From a bacterium (GTDB lineage Bacteria > Ratteibacteria > UBA8468 > B48-G9 > JAFGKM01), in assembly GCA_035371905.1 (NCBI GenBank), contig DAORXQ010000038.1, forward strand, positions 1 to 14,782: DNA of 14,782 nucleotides, written 5' to 3'. The position numbers and the translations under genes are program-made. Positions 13,735 through 14,782 of this stretch are shown piece after piece. The notes beneath the pieces were generated by a model, which saw only the letters and a list, made by a program, of their open reading frames with translations, was not told where the DNA came from and did no database searches. The stretch's first letter is position 1, and every line of letters starts with the position of its first letter.

Positions 13735-14544
13735 TTAAATATCGGAGAATTCAATATTTTTCAATCTATCAGGAATCTTAAGTTCTTCTTTATCCGTTTC
13801 TTTTAAATTCTTATTAAATGGACATACTTCCTGACATATTTCACATCCAAAAATCTTGTTTCCCTTTTTAATCAAGTCCTTTTCAAATTCTGATAATTCT
13901 TTTTTTTCAATTGTCAAATACGATATACATTTTCTCACATCAATGATTCCATCTTCAATAATTGCACCTGTAGGACAACTTTCAATACATCTTTTACATT
14001 TTCCGCAGAGATTTTCTACTGGTTTATCAGGTTCAATTTCTACATTTATTAAAACTTCACACAAGAATATAAAAGAACCAAAATCCTTATTAATAATTAG
14101 AGAATTTTTACCAATAAAACCATTCCCCGCCTTTTTAGCCCAATATTTTTCAAAAATAGGTCCAGAATCAACAAAAAATCTGTATTCAAATTTTCCTATT
14201 TCTTTTTTTAAATTTTCAATAAAAACTTTCAGCATTTTTTTTATTACCTTATGATAATCAATTTTTGTCAGATACCTTGGAAATACACAGTTTTCAGGAA
14301 TTTGGGAATAATAATTAACACCGAGAGAAATAATTGTTTTTACAGATGGAAGTAATTTTTCAGGATTAAACCTTTTTTCAAGATTTTTTTCAAGATATTC
14401 CAACTCTCCATTATACTTATTTTTCAGATATGTCATATAAAAATCAATAAATTCATTCTCAACTTTCTCACATCTTGAAAATCCAATTAAATCAAAATTA
14501 CTCTTTTTTGAAATTTCTATTATCTTTTTTTTAATCTCATCCAT
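13735..14544 (-). CDS. queG: Epoxyqueuosine reductase
   Basis: The 269-residue cobalamin and iron-sulfur enzyme reduces epoxyqueuosine to queuosine in the wobble position of tRNAs for Tyr, His, Asn and Asp. Visible features are RFNPEKLLPSVKTIISLGVNYY near 58-79 and DSGPIFEKYWAKKAGNGFIGKNSLII at 126-151 (Asp126 is the likely proton donor). There are two ferredoxin-type clusters: CGKCKRCIESCPTGAI at 180-195, and CEICQEVCPFN at 234-244 with Cys206. The protein stops soon after the second cluster and so lacks the C-terminal HEAT repeats of the long enteric and Bacillus forms. The ATG at 14544 fits the family. A TTG at 14577 would add 11 basic residues without a ribosome site. No convincing promoter was found. 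It diverges from tRNA-Glu. Confidence 0.9.
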   Translation of the reverse strand: MDEIKKKIIEISKKSNFDLIGFSRCEKVENEFIDFYMTYLKNKYNGELEYLEKNLEKRFNPEKLLPSVKTIISLGVNYYSQIPENCVFPRYLTKIDYHKVIKKMLKVFIENLKKEIGKFEYRFFVDSGPIFEKYWAKKAGNGFIGKNSLIINKDFGSFIFLCEVLINVEIEPDKPVENLCGKCKRCIESCPTGAIIEDGIIDVRKCISYLTIEKKELSEFEKDLIKKGNKIFGCEICQEVCPFNKNLKETDKEELKIPDRLKNIEFSDI

Positions 14545-14634
14545 TTTCTTCTTTCTATAAATTTTAAAACTTTTCAAGATTTTTTTAAATTTTACTTTTT
14601 TTCAACTTTTTTAGTTTCGCTCAAAATAAAATTT

Positions 14635-14663
14635 TTGACAATAGCGTTTTAATAAGGTATAAT
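14635..14663 (+). promoter_or_regulatory. Promoter of tRNA-Glu
   Basis: TTGACA at 14635-14640, a 17-base spacer and TATAAT at 14658-14663: a perfect sigma70 consensus. Its -10 context AAGGTATAATA matches porin promoter P3. The predicted start near 14670 leaves about 38 bases before the mature tRNA. Confidence 0.85.
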
Positions 14664-14707
14664 ATTCTATTATTAGAAATTTGTTTTAAGAATAATTTGA
14701 ATGTAAA

Positions 14708-14780
14708 GCCCCCATCGACTAGTGGTCTAGGTCACCACTCTTTCAAGGTGGTAGCGCCGGTTCGAGTCCGGCTGGGGGCG
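14708..14780 (+). tRNA. tRNA-Glu (anticodon UUC)
   Basis: The 73-base cloverleaf has acceptor stem GCCCCCA/TGGGGGC (14708-14714 with 14773-14779), anticodon stem CCACT/GGTGG (14735-14739 with 14747-14751, one G-T pair) and loop CTTTCAA with anticodon TTC at 14742-14744. The T stem is GCCGG/CCGGC (14756-14760 with 14768-14772) around TTCGAGT, and the discriminator base is G at 14780. The next bases are TT, so CCA is not encoded and must be added by the CCA-adding enzyme. The stems are far richer in G+C than the surrounding DNA. Confidence 0.96.
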
Positions 14781-14782
14781 TT

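Noticed and set aside
14544..14577. TTG start at 14577 for queG
   Set aside because: It would add an 11-residue basic tail with no ribosome site upstream; ATG at 14544 matches the family N-terminus.
1..14782. CRISPR arrays, insertion sequences, attachment sites or other mobile DNA
   Set aside because: No regularly spaced repeats, transposase, integrase or terminal inverted repeats were seen. All genes fit one composition and ordinary metabolic families.

Overview
The window is AT-rich bacterial DNA (roughly 30% G+C by eye). Its proteins are rich in Lys, Ile, Glu and Phe, it is densely coding on both strands, and it uses strong AGGAGG ribosome sites and several TTG starts. Two signal-peptide beta-barrel proteins that end in Phe point to a diderm (outer-membrane) bacterium. 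Nothing identifies the species. The mix suggests an uncultured, probably anaerobic and possibly thermophilic lineage, which is inference only. No mobile element, phage gene, CRISPR array or rRNA is visible.

Layout, left to right. (1) A minus-strand pair, coaX (type III pantothenate kinase) overlapping a truncated birA (biotin protein ligase), runs off the left edge. (2) A divergent intergenic region of about 300 bp carries three tandem TTGACA/TATAAT-type promoters and a long structured leader for a highly expressed-looking porin, which ends in a strong intrinsic terminator. (3) A plus-strand run follows: pyrE, nadC and tatD, then rfbC-like, rfbA and rfbB for dTDP-sugar synthesis; the last three overlap by a few bases. 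(4) A seven-gene minus-strand operon is transcribed from about 13645 down to 7248: paaK-type CoA ligase, ACT-domain protein, a 32-residue membrane peptide, a sodium:solute symporter, a second paaK, a second ACT protein and an alginate-export-like outer-membrane barrel. (5) queG (epoxyqueuosine reductase) is on the minus strand. (6) tRNA-Glu(UUC) is on the plus strand, behind a consensus promoter.

The seven-gene operon reads as one pathway for an organic, probably aromatic, acid: passage through the outer membrane (barrel), sodium-driven import (symporter plus small peptide), thioesterification by two CoA ligases, and ligand sensing by a tandem-ACT protein paired with each ligase. The substrate cannot be read from the sequence. 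Phenylacetate or another aryl acid is the family-based guess.

Three further signals stand out. GATC appears to be absent from the whole window although about 40 copies would be expected, and synonymous codon choices visibly avoid it. The first porin's mRNA leader can fold into a long stem that presents an 11-base perfect match to the 16S anti-Shine-Dalgarno. rfbC and the first paaK look leaderless.
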